Source: Flavobacteriaceae bacterium (lineage in GTDB: Bacteria > Bacteroidota > Bacteroidia > Flavobacteriales > Flavobacteriaceae). Taken from it: DNA of 53,338 bases. Of this stretch, positions 34,003 to 43,132 are shown one piece after another; position 1 is the stretch's first letter, and the number at the start of each line of letters is the position of its first letter. Where the stretch lies: positions 1 to 53,338 of the forward strand of contig CANLLR010000020.1 of NCBI GenBank assembly GCA_947491985.1. Direction: 5' to 3'. The translations under genes and the position numbers were made by a program. The notes beneath the pieces were generated by a model. It was not told the origin of the DNA and searched no databases. It saw only the letters and a program-made list of their open reading frames with translations.

Positions 34003-35274
34003 TTATATTTCAAAACCATCGGGCAAAGTGGCTCCTTTTTTTACAACAATGATCCCGTCTTTTACAGTCAGTAAAGTAGTGTTTTTATCTTCCAAATGCG
34101 AACCGCCAATTAATTTTACATCATTTCCGATTCGGCAATTTTTATCTACAATCGTATTGTTAATTTGACAGCGATCTCCTATTCCAATATTGATGATTCC
34201 TTTTTTATAGTTGGTACTTATTTCTTCCATATTTTGATAAAAATCATTTCCCATCAAATACGAATTGGATATGCTTGAACCTTTGCCAATGCGGCTTCTA
34301 ATTCCGACCACAGAATGATCAATTTTAGCGCCATTTATAATGCAACCTTCCGCCACAATCGATTTGTCGATAGAAGAACCGCCTGTAATTTTTGATGGCG
34401 GTAAAACTCTAGCACGCGTGTATATTTTACTTAAATTATCAAAAAGGTTGAACTTCGGAATGTCATCTGTTAATCCCAAATTGGCTTCAAAAAACGAATC
34501 AATATTTCCGATATCTGTCCAGTATCCTTCGTACTGATAGCTCAATATTTTTTGTTTTCCAATGGCTTGTGGTATGATTTCTTTCCCGAAATCTTTCGTG
34601 TCTTGATTGGACATTAATTCAACTAACAACTCTTTATTGAAGATATAAATTCCCATCGAGGCCAAATAATGTCTGCCTTCGGCTTTCGATTCGTCACTTA
34701 CTTCCGAAGTCCATTCTGGAAGTAAACTCGCATTTGGTTTTTCAATAAATGAGGTGATGAAGTTTTTAGAATCGGTTTTTAAAATTCCAAATTCAGGAGC
34801 CTCTTTAGCGTTTACAGGCAAGGTGGCAATAGAAATAGCAGCACCACTTTTTTGATGGGCTTCAATCATTTCATTGAAATTCATTTGATACAATTGATCA
34901 CCCGACAAAATCAAGGCATAATCAAATTCGTGGTTCATGAAATGATGCATGCATTGACGCACGGCATCGGCAGTTCCTTGAAACCACGTTGGATTATCTG
35001 GTGTTTGTTCAGCAGCTAAAATATCAACAAAAGCCGTGCTAAAATGACTAAAATGATAGGTGTTTTTTATATGCTGATTTAAAGAAGCAGAGTTAAATTG
35101 GGTTAAAACGAACATTCGTGTAATATCCGAATTGATGCAATTCGATATCGGAATGTCTACTAATCTGTATTTTCCTGCAATTGGAACTGCAGGTTTCGAT
35201 CTACTTTGTGTCAGTGGTGCTAATCTTGAACCTTGTCCGCCACCGAGTATTATGGCTAATGCATTTTGTTTCAT
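34003..35274 (-). CDS. glgC: Glucose-1-phosphate adenylyltransferase
   Basis: GlgC makes ADP-glucose from glucose-1-phosphate and ATP, the committed step of glycogen synthesis. The 423-residue protein has the nucleotide-binding GGGQGSRLAPLTQ (about 11-23) followed by RSKPAVPIAGKYRLVDI. The block ILSGDQLYQMN (about 117-127) holds the catalytic Asp, and IEKPNASLLPEW binds sugar phosphate. A C-terminal left-handed beta-helix (about 290-423) follows. It starts 4 bases after glgA ends, so the two form a glycogen operon. Confidence 0.95.
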   Translation of the reverse strand: MKQNALAIILGGGQGSRLAPLTQSRSKPAVPIAGKYRLVDIPISNCINSDITRMFVLTQFNSASLNQHIKNTYHFSHFSTAFVDILAAEQTPDNPTWFQGTADAVRQCMHHFMNHEFDYALILSGDQLYQMNFNEMIEAHQKSGAAISIATLPVNAKEAPEFGILKTDSKNFITSFIEKPNASLLPEWTSEVSDESKAEGRHYLASMGIYIFNKELLVELMSNQDTKDFGKEIIPQAIGKQKILSYQYEGYWTDIGNIDSFFEANLGLTDDIPKFNLFDNLSKIYTRARVLPPSKITGGSSIDKSIVAEGCIINGAKIDHSVVGIRSRIGKGSSISNSYLMGNDFYQNMEEISTNYKKGIINIGIGDRCQINNTIVDKNCRIGNDVKLIGGSHLEDKNTTLLTVKDGIIVVKKGATLPDGFEI

Positions 35275-35278
35275 TTTT

Positions 35279-36694
35279 TTAGGGTATTAGAGATTGGTAA
35301 ACGTGTATGTATTCTTCGGCTACTTTATCCCAAGAATGGTCAATTTGCATGACTGTTTTTCGAACTTCATCAAATTTTAGTCGGTCATAAAACAAATCTA
35401 TGGCACGAGTAATCGAATAATTGACATCAAAAACACTGGTGCGGTCGTGACAAATTCCGAATCCACCATCACCAAAATCAAGAACAGTATCTTTCAATCC
35501 ACCTGTTCGTCGCACTATCGGAATGGTCCCGTAGCGCAGTGCATACAACTGATTCAAGCCACAAGGTTCTACACGCGATGGCATCAGTAAAAAATCGGCA
35601 CCAGCATAAATCATGTGCGCTAATTTTTCGTTGTATCCGATGTAGGTGTTGTAATTTCCATGGTAAAAATGGTGCAAACCACTCAATGCATTCTCCACAT
35701 TAGTATCGCCTGAACCAAGTATTAGAATGTTAATTTCACCTGGATTTCGACTTAAAGCCACGCTGCAAATTTCGGGCAATAAATCGGCTCCTTTTTCGCC
35801 AACTAATCGTCCGATGAAAGTAAAAAGCGGTTTGTTTACATCCAAATTGAATTGCTCACAAAGGAATTCTTTGTTTTTTTGTTTTCCTTTTTTAAAGGAT
35901 TTTGAAGTGTAATTCGTTTTTAACATGGGATCGGTTTTCGCGTTCCAAACTTCGGTATCAATGCCATTTAAAATACCAAGCGATTTGTGGCGTTCAAAAT
36001 GCAATAAATTTTCCAATCCATTGGCATCGTAACTAATTTCATCTAAATAGCTAGGCGAAACAGTAGTGATTTTCCACGCACATTTTATAGCAGAAGCAAG
36101 TGGATTTATAGTACCTTTCCATTCTAAATAGCCGACATTAATTCTGTTAAAATCGGGAATATAGAGCAACTTATTTATGCCAAACCAGCCTTGGTATTGG
36201 CCGTTGTGAATGGTTAACACCGTTGGCGTATTTTTTAGTGGAATGTAATTATAGCATTTCTGAATCATAAACGGAATCAAGCCCGTGTGATGATCGTGGC
36301 AATGCAGAATGTCGGGCGTTTGTTCGGTTTCGATTAACCAATTTAAGAAGGCAATTTGAAACGAAAGAAATCGTTCGGTGTCATCTTGATAGGAATAAAT
36401 TCCGGGTCTGTCGAACAATTCAGGAATAGCTACAAGGTACAATTCAAATCCGAGTTTGTTTGTTTTTTCCTTTAAAATCGTATAGGGAAACAAAAAACCA
36501 CCCAATCGAAGTTGGCCTTGGTGAACGGTTTCAAATTCATTTTCGTTATTGAATTTGCTGTCATAACCAGGAACCACCACTTTTGCTTGATGCCCAAATT
36601 GATTCAAGTATTTGGGTAAAGCACCAACAACATCTGCCAATCCGCCGACTTTGGCTACAGGATAACATTCGGCACTAATATGATAAATTTCCAT
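35279..36694 (-). CDS. glgA: Glycogen synthase (ADP-glucose type)
   Basis: GlgA (GT5 family) adds glucose from ADP-glucose to the growing alpha-1,4-glucan. The 471-residue protein has the ADP-glucose binding motif KVGGLADVVGALPKYL (about 15-30). CHDHHTGLIPFM lies near 130-141 and TIHNGQYQGWFG near 166-177. The second Rossmann domain carries FIGRLVGEKGADLLPE, and the signature PSRVEPCGLNQLYALRYG lies near 376-393. Length is normal. It is the first gene of the glgA-glgC pair. The branching enzyme gene is not in the window. The 270-base gap upstream (36695-36964) is AT-rich and holds only the next gene's terminator. Confidence 0.95.
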   Translation of the reverse strand: MEIYHISAECYPVAKVGGLADVVGALPKYLNQFGHQAKVVVPGYDSKFNNENEFETVHQGQLRLGGFLFPYTILKEKTNKLGFELYLVAIPELFDRPGIYSYQDDTERFLSFQIAFLNWLIETEQTPDILHCHDHHTGLIPFMIQKCYNYIPLKNTPTVLTIHNGQYQGWFGINKLLYIPDFNRINVGYLEWKGTINPLASAIKCAWKITTVSPSYLDEISYDANGLENLLHFERHKSLGILNGIDTEVWNAKTDPMLKTNYTSKSFKKGKQKNKEFLCEQFNLDVNKPLFTFIGRLVGEKGADLLPEICSVALSRNPGEINILILGSGDTNVENALSGLHHFYHGNYNTYIGYNEKLAHMIYAGADFLLMPSRVEPCGLNQLYALRYGTIPIVRRTGGLKDTVLDFGDGGFGICHDRTSVFDVNYSITRAIDLFYDRLKFDEVRKTVMQIDHSWDKVAEEYIHVYQSLIP

Positions 36695-36924
36695 TATAGA
36701 TGGTTTGAATGAGATGAATTTGGCTTACTTTTTTATAAAAACTTAAAAGTATAAATTATTTCATAAAAAATCATATTGGGAGCCTATTTTTTATCGAAAT
36801 GTAAATTAATAAAATATTTAGGTGATTGTAAATAAACAATGGTCAAATAATTGAAAAATCATTACGAAAGTAATGGCTAAAAGTGTATTTGTCTATTTTG
36901 AAAAGGAGAAATGACTTTAAATAT

Positions 36925-36957
36925 AAAATCCCAAAAAAATAATTCTTTTGGGATTTT
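36925..36957 (-). terminator. Terminator of the alpha/beta hydrolase gene
   Basis: The 12-bp arms AAAATCCCAAAA and TTTTGGGATTTT pair around a 9-base loop, 7 bases beyond the stop codon of the minus-strand gene at 36965. Confidence 0.83.
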
Positions 36958-36964
36958 TAGCATG

Positions 36965-37825
36965 TTACGAGTTTAAGAACGCAACTAGATCTTCATTTAA
37001 TCGAAGCCTATGAGTGTAAAATAATCCGTGTGGCGCGTCTACATAAACAATGAATTTATTTTTCGGAATCAACTGTGATGATACAGTTGAGGAGATTTCC
37101 ATGGGGACTATTTTATCATTATCACCGTGAATAATCAATGTTGGAAGAGTGATTTTTTTCATTTCTTCTCTAAAATCGGTTGTTACAAATGATTTAGCAC
37201 ATTCAAGTGTAGCACGTGGTGAGGCAAACGAACACAGCATTCGATAATATTCTAACAGCGGTGTACTGAGTACCGAATTGAGTAGACTTTGTCCGAAAAA
37301 TGTTTTTCCGAAACCATCCAAAAAGCCGATGCGATCGTTTTGTATTACTTCAGCTGTTTCGTTACTTTCTTCTTCAGATTTTCCATTGGGATTGTTTGCT
37401 GTTTTTAATCGAAATGGGGATACCGACGAAACCAAGACGATTTTAGAAACGCCTTTTGCTTGATGACGACTAAGGTATCGCACCACTTCGCCGCCTCCCA
37501 TTGAAAAACCTACCAATGTAATATCTGTAAGGTTTAATTGATCAATAATTGCACTTAAATCGTCGGTTAAAGTGTCGTAATCATACCCATGATAAGGTTG
37601 TGACGATTTTCCAAAACCACGTCGGTCATAGACTATTACTCTGAAATTATTTTCAATTAAAGTAGCTACTTGATATTCCCACATTTCGTTTGAAAGTGGC
37701 CAACCATGAATTAAAATAACCGGTTTACCTTCGCCATAATCTTTGACATAAAGTTTTACATTTGGAGCAGTTTCAATATATTTGTCACTATTCATTGCTG
37801 TTGTTTTAGCCGCATTATTTTCCAT
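36965..37825 (-). CDS. Alpha/beta hydrolase (non-haem chloroperoxidase/arylesterase-like)
   Basis: The 286-residue protein is a cofactor-free alpha/beta hydrolase. The oxyanion motif is LIHGWPLS (about 38-45), then VYDRRGFGKSS (about 65-75). The nucleophile elbow GFSMGGGEVVRYL (about 106-118) holds Ser108. The acid is in IIHGDNDKIVP and the catalytic His is in DAPHGLFYTH near the C-terminus. This pattern fits the family labelled chloroperoxidase or arylesterase; the natural substrate is unknown. Start could be Met1 or Met11 (37795). No signal peptide is seen. The gene stands alone. Confidence 0.87.
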   Translation of the reverse strand: MENNAAKTTAMNSDKYIETAPNVKLYVKDYGEGKPVILIHGWPLSNEMWEYQVATLIENNFRVIVYDRRGFGKSSQPYHGYDYDTLTDDLSAIIDQLNLTDITLVGFSMGGGEVVRYLSRHQAKGVSKIVLVSSVSPFRLKTANNPNGKSEEESNETAEVIQNDRIGFLDGFGKTFFGQSLLNSVLSTPLLEYYRMLCSFASPRATLECAKSFVTTDFREEMKKITLPTLIIHGDNDKIVPMEISSTVSSQLIPKNKFIVYVDAPHGLFYTHRLRLNEDLVAFLNS

Positions 37826-37926
37826 TTTAATTACTTTTTTAAGTTTAGTTAAATTTACAAGTAGTGGGCTACATTACGTTACATCAATTTAGAATAGTCT
37901 TATACAATTCCTACTTTAACTAAATT

Positions 37927-38283
37927 ATGATTATGAATACCGATAGTACTAACGAAATTTCGTGGACCGATTTTGAAAAAGTAGTAATGCGTGTGGGAAC
38001 CATTTTGCAAGTAAATGATTTTCACGAAGCCCGAAAACCAGCTTTTCAAATTACGATTGATTTTGGTGCCGAAATTGGAATTAAAAAATCGTCTGCTCAA
38101 ATTACGAAACGCTACACCAAAGAGGCGTTAGTAGGAAAGCAAGTTATTGCCGTGTTGAATTTTCCTAAAAAGCAAATCGGGAAATTTATGAGTGAATGTT
38201 TGGTTTTAGGTGCTGTAAATAATGACGATATTGTCGTGTTGACTTCCGATTTAAAAGTAGCAAATGGTTTGCGAATCGCTTAA
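37927..38283 (+). CDS. CsaA/YgjH-like tRNA-binding protein
   Basis: The 118-residue OB-fold protein matches the CsaA/tRNA-binding domain family. FEKVVMRVGTILQVNDF (about 15-31) is the first strand block, followed by KPAFQITIDFGAEIGIKKSSAQIT (split about 38-61) and VIAVLNFPKKQIGKFMSECLVLG (about 77-99). CsaA has secretion-chaperone activity in Bacillus, and related domains bind tRNA; which applies here is open. Met1 or Met3 may start the protein. The gene diverges from the hydrolase at 36965, with a 101-base AT-rich gap between them. Confidence 0.85.
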   Translation: MIMNTDSTNEISWTDFEKVVMRVGTILQVNDFHEARKPAFQITIDFGAEIGIKKSSAQITKRYTKEALVGKQVIAVLNFPKKQIGKFMSECLVLGAVNNDDIVVLTSDLKVANGLRIA

Positions 38284-38291
38284 AACCGTTG

Positions 38292-38510
38292 TTATTTTTT
38301 GTCTCTTTTGGCTTTTAAAGCTTTTCCCAAATTAAAAAAAGAGATGAGTAGAAATACAAAAGCAAAAATAAAGTATCCTTTGTTTTCGTCAAAGTTTTTG
38401 TATTCAACCAACTCACGGTATTTTGTGTAAATTAAAACTAGCCAAAAAACAACTACTACAACACTGATTGTTATTCGGTATTGGTTGAAAAAAGCGGTAA
38501 TTCGTTGCAT
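38292..38510 (-). CDS. Small two-helix membrane protein
   Basis: The 72-residue protein has two hydrophobic helices, ISVVVVVFWLVLIYT (about 15-29) and YFIFAFVFLLISFFNLG (about 46-62), and a basic tail (KALKAKRDKK). I do not recognise a family. Its stop lies 8 bases from the converging CsaA-like gene. A terminator separates it from the DUF3276 gene upstream. The hydrophobic pattern and intact frame support a real gene. Confidence 0.6.
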   Translation of the reverse strand: MQRITAFFNQYRITISVVVVVFWLVLIYTKYRELVEYKNFDENKGYFIFAFVFLLISFFNLGKALKAKRDKK

Positions 38511-38524
38511 ATTTATAAAAATAA

Positions 38525-38553
38525 AAAAAGTCTAAATTGGTTTTAGACTTTTT
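38525..38553 (-). terminator. Terminator of the DUF3276 gene
   Basis: The 12-bp arms AAAAAGTCTAAA and TTTAGACTTTTT pair around a 5-base loop, 22 bases past the stop on the minus strand. Confidence 0.85.
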
Positions 38554-38574
38554 GTTTTGGTTGTAGTATTCGAA

Positions 38575-38955
38575 TTAAATATCGTCGAAATCAATGTCGG
38601 TGTAACTTTTATCAGTAGTTACAGTTTCTTCTTTTGATTCATCGGTAACGTATTCTTTCTTAAAATCTCTTTGGTGTCTTTCAGAAATTACTTCTTCGCC
38701 TTTGTTGTTTAACACGAAAGAAGTCATTTCTTCTAAAATTTCTTTAAAAGCGGTAAAATCTTCTTTGTACAAATAAATTTTGTGCTTTTTAAAGTGAAAC
38801 GAACCGTCTTCTTCTGTAAATTTTTTACTTTCGGTAATGGTAATGTAGTAATCGTCTGCTTTGGTAGCTCTGACATCAAAGAAATAAGTTCTTCTTCCTG
38901 CTCTTAAAACTTTAGAAAAGATTTCGTCCTTTTCTAACATGTCGTTTTCTCTCAT
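38575..38955 (-). CDS. DUF3276 / PUR-alpha-like protein
   Basis: The 126-residue protein has the PUR-like fold signature of Bacteroidetes DUF3276. IFSKVLRAGRRTYFFDVRA (about 12-30) is followed by DYYITITESKK and HKIYLYKEDFTAFKEILEEM (about 58-77). The tail is acidic (ESKEETVTTDKSYTDIDFDDI). PUR proteins bind single-stranded nucleic acid; spirochaete relatives act as DNA/RNA-binding regulators. A start at Met6 is also possible. It is monocistronic, with its own terminator. Confidence 0.85.
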   Translation of the reverse strand: MRENDMLEKDEIFSKVLRAGRRTYFFDVRATKADDYYITITESKKFTEEDGSFHFKKHKIYLYKEDFTAFKEILEEMTSFVLNNKGEEVISERHQRDFKKEYVTDESKEETVTTDKSYTDIDFDDI

Positions 38956-39022
38956 ATTCGTTCGGTCAATTATTAATTTTTAGTAAACCAAAAATCATAA
39001 AAAAAAAGTTAAAATGCAAGAA

Positions 39023-40786
39023 TTATTTTACTTCTTTTTCAGAAAGTTGTTTAAAATACAATTCCTTATAATACCCATCTTGGTTTACTAGTTGATTATG
39101 AGAACCTTGTTGGATGATTTTACCTTCTTCTAAAATGATAATTTTATCGGCATTTTTGGCAGACGATATTCGGTGGCTGACAATGATGGTCGTTTTGTTT
39201 TTCGAAATTTGTAATAAATTATTCAAAATTTGTTCTTCCGTTTCGGTGTCTACAGCCGATAAACAATCATCAAAAAGTAAAATTTCGGGGTCTTTAATTA
39301 TAGCTCTTGCAATCGAAACGCGTTGTTTTTGTCCACCCGAAAGTGTGATGCCACGTTCGCCCAAAACCGTTTCGTATTGGTTTTTAAATTTGATTATATT
39401 TTGGTGAACGACAGCCTTTTTTGCAGCTTCAATAACTTCTTCCTCGGTGGCGGTTTCTTTTCCGAATTTGATGTTGTTTTTAATACTGTCAGAGAATAAA
39501 AAAGCATCTTGAGGCACAATTCCGATGCTGTTTCTAAGATCATTTAAATTAACTTTTGAAATCGGATTTCCATCGATTAAAATGGCACCTTCCTTGATGT
39601 CATACATGCGCGTAATTAAAGACAAAATAGTCGATTTTCCTGCCCCTGTTTTACCTAAAATAGCCAATGTTTCGCCTCTATTTATTGTAAATGAAATGTC
39701 TTTTAAAGCGTTGATGTTCGTGTCTTCAAAAGTGAAATTCACATTCCTGAACTCGATTTGACCTTTAATGACTGTTTGTTCAGCAGTTGTGTTTTTTATT
39801 TCAGGTTCTACTTTTAAAAACTCATTGATTCTTTTTTGCGAGGCTTCTGCTTCTTGAACCAACGACGAAACCCAACCAATAGAAGCCACAGGCCACGTTA
39901 GCATGTTGACATACATAATAAATTCGGCGATGGTTCCAATTTTTTCCATTCCGGGTTCTTGATTGATGTACATCATTCCACCAAAATAAATCACGACTAA
40001 ATTACTAATTCCGATAAGGGCAATCATCATCGGACCAAATAGTGATTGCACTTTGGCCAATCTCATGCTTTTCTCTTTGCTTTCTTGTGCGAGTTTTTTT
40101 AAGTTTTCTTGTTGTTTTTCTTCTAAAGCATAGGCCTTAATTACTCGAACTCCTGAAAAAATTTCCTGTGTAAACGTTGAAATCTTTGATAAGTATTGCT
40201 GAAAAGTAGTACTTCGTTTATTGATTTTAGTACTCAACTTAAAAATTATGTACGCTAAAATGGGTAAGGGAAGTAGCGTGTACAATGTTAGTTTTGGCGA
40301 TACATTGAACATGTATATGATCACAATGGCAAATCGAATAAAGGTATTGATGGTATACATCACTGCGGGTCCAACATACATTCGGACTTTACCAACATCT
40401 TCACTTATTCGACTCATTAAATCACCAGTACGATTTCGTTTGTAAAAATTTTGATCGAGCACTTCATAGTGCTTAAACACTTCATTTTTTAAATCAAATT
40501 CGACGTGACGTGACATCACAATTAAAGTTTGTCGCATTAAGAAAGTTAGAACACCAGCTACTATTGTTGCTCCGATGATTAAAAGAATGTTGTTAGTTAA
40601 ATCGACTTTTGCTTGCGAACCTAGTGAGAAGTCTTGTTGAGTAGCTTCGATAATGTTAATCGATTGACTGACTAATTTTGGCGGGATTAATGAGAATATT
40701 TGTGCGATTATAGTGATAAGGATACCCAATAAAAAACGGTATTTGTATTTGACAAAGTATTTATTTAAATAGCGTAGTTCTTTCAT
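39023..40786 (-). CDS. ABC exporter half-transporter (ATPase fused to permease)
   Basis: The 587-residue protein joins a six-helix ABC type 1 membrane domain (about 15-315) to an ATPase domain (about 345-580). Walker A is GKTGAGKST (about 376-384), the signature LSGGQKQR (about 485-492) and Walker B ILLFDDCLSAVD (about 505-516), with the switch His in IIVSHRIS. It works as a dimer of the MsbA/multidrug type, exporting lipids or hydrophobic compounds; the substrate is unknown. On the minus strand TAATTTTG (40852-40845) is a likely -7 element, about 59 bases before the ATG. Confidence 0.93.
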   Translation of the reverse strand: MKELRYLNKYFVKYKYRFLLGILITIIAQIFSLIPPKLVSQSINIIEATQQDFSLGSQAKVDLTNNILLIIGATIVAGVLTFLMRQTLIVMSRHVEFDLKNEVFKHYEVLDQNFYKRNRTGDLMSRISEDVGKVRMYVGPAVMYTINTFIRFAIVIIYMFNVSPKLTLYTLLPLPILAYIIFKLSTKINKRSTTFQQYLSKISTFTQEIFSGVRVIKAYALEEKQQENLKKLAQESKEKSMRLAKVQSLFGPMMIALIGISNLVVIYFGGMMYINQEPGMEKIGTIAEFIMYVNMLTWPVASIGWVSSLVQEAEASQKRINEFLKVEPEIKNTTAEQTVIKGQIEFRNVNFTFEDTNINALKDISFTINRGETLAILGKTGAGKSTILSLITRMYDIKEGAILIDGNPISKVNLNDLRNSIGIVPQDAFLFSDSIKNNIKFGKETATEEEVIEAAKKAVVHQNIIKFKNQYETVLGERGITLSGGQKQRVSIARAIIKDPEILLFDDCLSAVDTETEEQILNNLLQISKNKTTIIVSHRISSAKNADKIIILEEGKIIQQGSHNQLVNQDGYYKELYFKQLSEKEVK

Positions 40787-40932
40787 TATTTTATTAAAAA
40801 TGGGGTAATTTATTTTGGGTAATTTGTTAAAACATTATCAATAACAAAATTATACAATTATCAGATTTAATTAAGAATACTTATAATACGCTAAATTATG
40901 TCAAAAATGACTAGTTATTTTAAATTTAATTA

Positions 40933-40940
40933 TAATTTTG
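40933..40940 (+). promoter_or_regulatory. -7 element of the leucine dehydrogenase gene
   Basis: TAATTTTG matches TAnnTTTG. It lies 40 bases upstream of the ATG in the divergent gap with the ABC transporter. No -33 TTTG is seen. Confidence 0.45.
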
Positions 40941-40979
40941 CTGTATCTTATTGATAATGTCGCAATTTAAACACTATTT

Positions 40980-42083
40980 ATGATTACAAAAATTACAACT
41001 CCAAAAGAATTACAAAAAATGGATCCTGTTTTTGGACAATTATCCTTTGACAATCACGAACAAATCGTTTTTTGTAATGACAAAGATACGGGTTTAAAAG
41101 CAATAATTGGCATACACAATTCGGTTTTAGGACCTGCTTTGGGCGGAACTAGAATGTGGAATTATGACAATGAATGGGAAGCTTTGAACGATGTTTTGCG
41201 TTTGTCTCGTGGAATGACATACAAATCCGCTATAACAGGATTAAATTTAGGTGGTGGTAAGGCAGTGATAATTGGTGATGCCAAAACTAAGAAAACGCCC
41301 GAGTTAATGCAAAAATTTGGCGAATTTGTACATTCGTTATCAGGAAGATATATTACTGCAGAAGATGTAGGAATGGTAACTTCAGATATGGATTTGGTTC
41401 GTGATGTTACGCCTTATGTTACCGGAATTTCTGAATCCCGTGGTGGCTCTGGAAATCCTTCTCCTGTTACCGCTTATGGAGTTTACATGGGAATTAAAGC
41501 AGCCACTAAATACCAATTTGGTTCGGATAATTTAAATGGAAGAAAAGTTTTAGTACAAGGAATAGGTCATGTTGGCGAAACCTTGGTTGAGTATTTAACT
41601 AAAGAAGGCGCCTTAATACAAATCACCGATATCAATGAAGAACGATTGCAAGAAGTAAGTACTAAATATGGCGTAAATATTTTTAGAGGTGACGATTTAT
41701 ATAGCGCCGATGTTGATATTTATGCTCCGTGTGCTCTTGGTGCTACGATTAATGATGATACAGTATATAAAATCAAAGCAAAAGTAATTGCGGGTGCAGC
41801 TAATAATCAATTGGCAAATGAAAATGTACATGGACCAATTTTGCAAGAGAGAGGTATTGTTTACGCTCCCGATTTTGTAATTAACGCAGGTGGAATTATC
41901 AACGTATATGCTGAAATCGTCCATTACGATAAAGCCGAAGCCATGCGAAGAACTGAAAACATCTACAACACTACTTTAGAAATTTTTAATCATGGTGTTC
42001 TACACAATTTAACTCCTCAAAAAGCAGCAATGGCAATAGCTGATGCGCGAATTGAACAAAGAAAAAAAGAAAACGCTAAATAG
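40980..42083 (+). CDS. Leucine dehydrogenase (Glu/Leu/Phe/Val dehydrogenase family)
   Basis: The enzyme reversibly deaminates branched-chain amino acids to 2-oxo acids with NAD. The 367-residue protein has ALGGTRMW (about 53-60) and the catalytic lysines in MTYKSA and GGGKAVI (about 79-99). The NAD Rossmann motif is VQGIGHVGETLVEYL (about 193-207), followed by CALGATIND and AGAANNQL. The length and GTRMW form fit leucine or valine rather than glutamate dehydrogenase. HMG-CoA lyase at 49035 acts later in leucine breakdown, though it is not linked. A terminator follows. Confidence 0.9.
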   Translation: MITKITTPKELQKMDPVFGQLSFDNHEQIVFCNDKDTGLKAIIGIHNSVLGPALGGTRMWNYDNEWEALNDVLRLSRGMTYKSAITGLNLGGGKAVIIGDAKTKKTPELMQKFGEFVHSLSGRYITAEDVGMVTSDMDLVRDVTPYVTGISESRGGSGNPSPVTAYGVYMGIKAATKYQFGSDNLNGRKVLVQGIGHVGETLVEYLTKEGALIQITDINEERLQEVSTKYGVNIFRGDDLYSADVDIYAPCALGATINDDTVYKIKAKVIAGAANNQLANENVHGPILQERGIVYAPDFVINAGGIINVYAEIVHYDKAEAMRRTENIYNTTLEIFNHGVLHNLTPQKAAMAIADARIEQRKKENAK

Positions 42084-42116
42084 TCAAGTGTTTTAAAAAA
42101 TAGTTTTATTTTTGCA

Positions 42117-42146
42117 GAGCGAAAGAGCATTTTCTTTCGCTCTTTT
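42117..42146 (+). terminator. Terminator of leucine dehydrogenase, overlapping a possible nusB promoter
   Basis: The 10-bp arms GAGCGAAAGA and TCTTTCGCTC pair around a 6-base loop, followed by TTTT. Immediately upstream TATTTTTG (42107-42114) matches a -7 element, which would start nusB transcripts inside the hairpin. Confidence 0.75.
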
Positions 42147-42166
42147 AATTTATAAAGTTCTTACAC

Positions 42167-43108
42167 GTGTTAAACAGAAGACATATTCGAGTTAAAGTGA
42201 TGCAATCTATTTATGCAATGCATCAAAATGGGTCTGATGATTTGGAAAAAGAAGAAAAATTCTTATCCTACAGTATAGAAAGTATAATGGATTTGTACTT
42301 AATTATGATTTCTTCTTTGATTGAATTGCAAAAAAAAGAAGCCGAATTCATTGCTCTTTCTAGCAAAAAACACTTAGCAACACCAGAAGAGCGCAAACCC
42401 AACACCAAGTTTATTGACAATAAAATCTTTCAAATTTTAGAAGAAAGCAATACGATTTCTATTGCTTTAAAAGATAAAAAAATAAACAATTGGACGGTTA
42501 ACGACGATGCTATTTTGTTACTTCTTCAAGATGTGAAGCAAAGTGATTTGTACCAAAAGTACATGAATGAAAGGGCAACTAACTTCGAAAAAGACAAACA
42601 GTTCATCATCGATTTGTTTACAGAAGTTGTAGCGCCAAACGAAAAATTATACAATTACCTTGAGGATTACAAATTAACATGGGTGGATGATATTCCGCTG
42701 GTAAACACGCAAATTTTAAAGCAACTCAATCAAATTTTAGAAAAGGAAAGCAACTTCAAAGTGGCTAAACTGTTCAAAGATGAAGAAGACAAAGAATTTG
42801 TAAATTTACTTTTTAGAAGAACTGTTTTAAACGAAATCGAGTTTGCTAAAGATTTCTTTGATAAAACTCCCAATTGGGACATGGATCGTATTGCCGAAAT
42901 GGACACCATCATTATTAAAATGGCGATTTGTGAGTTTTTGAAATTTCCGTCCATTCCAACTAAAGTGACCATCAACGAATATCTAGAAATTGCTAAAGAA
43001 TACTCGACACCAAAAAGTAGTATTTTTATTAATGGAATTTTAGATAATTTAGTAAAAGAATTTCATTCGGCCGATAGAATAAAAAAAATAGGAAGAGGTT
43101 TACTGTAA
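42167..43108 (+). CDS. nusB: Transcription antitermination factor NusB
   Basis: NusB, with NusE, binds boxA in rRNA leaders and prevents early termination. The 313-residue protein starts with the typical LNRRHIRVKVMQSIYA (about 2-17). The conserved NusB fold is in the C-terminal half: FLEKTPNWDMDRIAEMDTIIIKMAICEFLKFPSIPTKVTINEYLEIAKEYS-like blocks lie at about 230-285, ending INGILDNLV. The long middle insert is usual in Bacteroidetes. The start is GTG at 42167; no ATG fits before the conserved N-terminus. It leads a tight unit with DUF1573 and yajC (24- and 28-base gaps). Confidence 0.92.
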   Translation: MLNRRHIRVKVMQSIYAMHQNGSDDLEKEEKFLSYSIESIMDLYLIMISSLIELQKKEAEFIALSSKKHLATPEERKPNTKFIDNKIFQILEESNTISIALKDKKINNWTVNDDAILLLLQDVKQSDLYQKYMNERATNFEKDKQFIIDLFTEVVAPNEKLYNYLEDYKLTWVDDIPLVNTQILKQLNQILEKESNFKVAKLFKDEEDKEFVNLLFRRTVLNEIEFAKDFFDKTPNWDMDRIAEMDTIIIKMAICEFLKFPSIPTKVTINEYLEIAKEYSTPKSSIFINGILDNLVKEFHSADRIKKIGRGLL

Positions 43109-43132
43109 TCTCAAACACATAATTAATTTCAA

